Origin: Alphaproteobacteria bacterium MarineAlpha10_Bin3
Lineage (GTDB): Bacteria; Pseudomonadota; Alphaproteobacteria; UBA8366; GCA-2717185
Assembly: GCA_002937525.1 (NCBI GenBank)
Contig: PTKA01000074.1
Location: 1-6,843 of the forward strand
DNA length: 6,843 nucleotides
Reading direction: 5' to 3'
In this document: positions 6,259 to 6,843 of the stretch, piece after piece
Layout: each line of letters starts with the position of its first letter
How positions within the stretch are numbered: position 1 is the stretch's first letter
The notes under the pieces: model-generated
Database searches by the model: none
Seen by the model: the letters and a program-made list of their open reading frames with translations, nothing else
Told to the model about the DNA's origin: nothing
Program-made: the position numbers and the translations under genes

Positions 6259-6843
6259 ATGATGACAAAATTATCGCCTAAAACTCGATCACCCTGGCGC
6301 GCAGGGTTGTTGGCGGTATTTTTCCTCGCCGGTTGCGCCGAAACCCAACTCATTGTCTCGACCGCGAAGCGACTTTCCGGATCGACCGAGACAACCGACA
6401 GCGACCGGCGCACGGCCGGCCGCTATAAGATTGGATCGCCCTATAAGATCGACGATATCTGGTATTATCCAAAGCTCGATTACGCCTATTCACAGACCGG
6501 CATCGCCTCTTGGTACGGGTCCAAATTTCACGGTAGGCGCACTGCGAATGGCGAAATCTTCGATATGAACCTGATCAGTGCGGCGCATCGTACTTTGCCG
6601 TTGCCGAGCATCGTTCGGGTCACCAATCTGAATAACGGCCGTTCGCTCAAGGTCCGGGTCAATGATCGTGGCCCCTATGCGCGTGGCCGGATCATAGATT
6701 TATCGCGCCGGACGGCGCAATTGCTGGGCTTTGAACAAGCGGGCACCGCAACGGTGCAGGTTAGCTTGCTGGCGCCGGAAAGCCGGCAGTTGGCGGCGTC
6801 CTATGGCGTTGTCGATGCGGTTGAAAATGAACCGCCGCGGCCG
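6259..6843 (+). CDS. rlpA: Septal ring lytic transglycosylase lipoprotein RlpA (partial, runs off the window)
   Basis: The first 195 codons of RlpA, an outer-membrane lipoprotein that in Pseudomonas cleaves glycan strands stripped of stem peptides during daughter-cell separation. A basic N-terminus and hydrophobic stretch lead to the lipobox LAGC with the lipidated Cys26. The family blocks YKIGSPYKIDDIWYYP (56-71) and the double-psi beta-barrel domain follow, from TGIASWYG (80-87) to about 171. The domain includes FHGRRTANGE (90-99) and VTNLNNGRSL (121-130). His110 in SAAH and Asp136 in NDRGP correspond to the two residues shown to be needed in P. aeruginosa RlpA, with the same 26-residue spacing. 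The C-terminus, possibly with a SPOR domain, lies outside the window. A TAG directly precedes the ATG at 6259, and a second ATG follows at 6262. No Shine-Dalgarno sequence is visible. Confidence 0.95.
   Translation, partial: MMTKLSPKTRSPWRAGLLAVFFLAGCAETQLIVSTAKRLSGSTETTDSDRRTAGRYKIGSPYKIDDIWYYPKLDYAYSQTGIASWYGSKFHGRRTANGEIFDMNLISAAHRTLPLPSIVRVTNLNNGRSLKVRVNDRGPYARGRIIDLSRRTAQLLGFEQAGTATVQVSLLAPESRQLAASYGVVDAVENEPPRP

Overview
The window is GC-rich, with the codon use and gene families of an alphaproteobacterium, probably of the Rhodospirillales or a related order. DUF1489, a DUF6925-like protein, a MltB_2-type transglycosylase and an RlpA of the alphaproteobacterial type all point that way. 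This is inferred from protein families recognised by eye; no search was run. The region looks like ordinary chromosome. There is no integrase, transposase, CRISPR array, RNA gene or phage module.

Left part, minus strand (202-2703). A biotin-dependent acyl-CoA carboxylase alpha subunit, best matched to 3-methylcrotonyl-CoA carboxylase (leucine breakdown), is followed 48 nt downstream by a DUF1489 protein. The two are probably co-transcribed. No carboxyltransferase (beta) subunit lies beside it. The upstream side is a 162-bp divergent intergenic region with a perfect TATAAT and two short dyads.

Middle (2866-5168). A plus-strand DUF6925-like gene has lost its reading frame near the 3' end at a run of five A's. 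In the shifted frame its natural C-terminus returns and ends in a stop codon that overlaps the stop codon of the convergent ytoQ gene. ytoQ encodes a nucleoside 2-deoxyribosyltransferase-like protein. Divergent from ytoQ is a ten-helix DMT/EamA transporter. A perfect 21-bp tandem duplication covers the transporter's stop codon.

Right part, plus strand (5245-6843). A secreted MltB-family lytic transglycosylase is followed 39 nt later by the lipoprotein RlpA, which runs off the window. Together they form a peptidoglycan-trimming pair for cell separation. RlpA has no Shine-Dalgarno sequence, and a promoter-like sequence lies almost against its start codon, so it may be read from a leaderless message.

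I found no convincing previously undescribed multi-gene system. The points most worth a second look are the frameshift, the duplication at the transporter stop codon, the possible leaderless rlpA start and the dyads in the divergent promoter regions.
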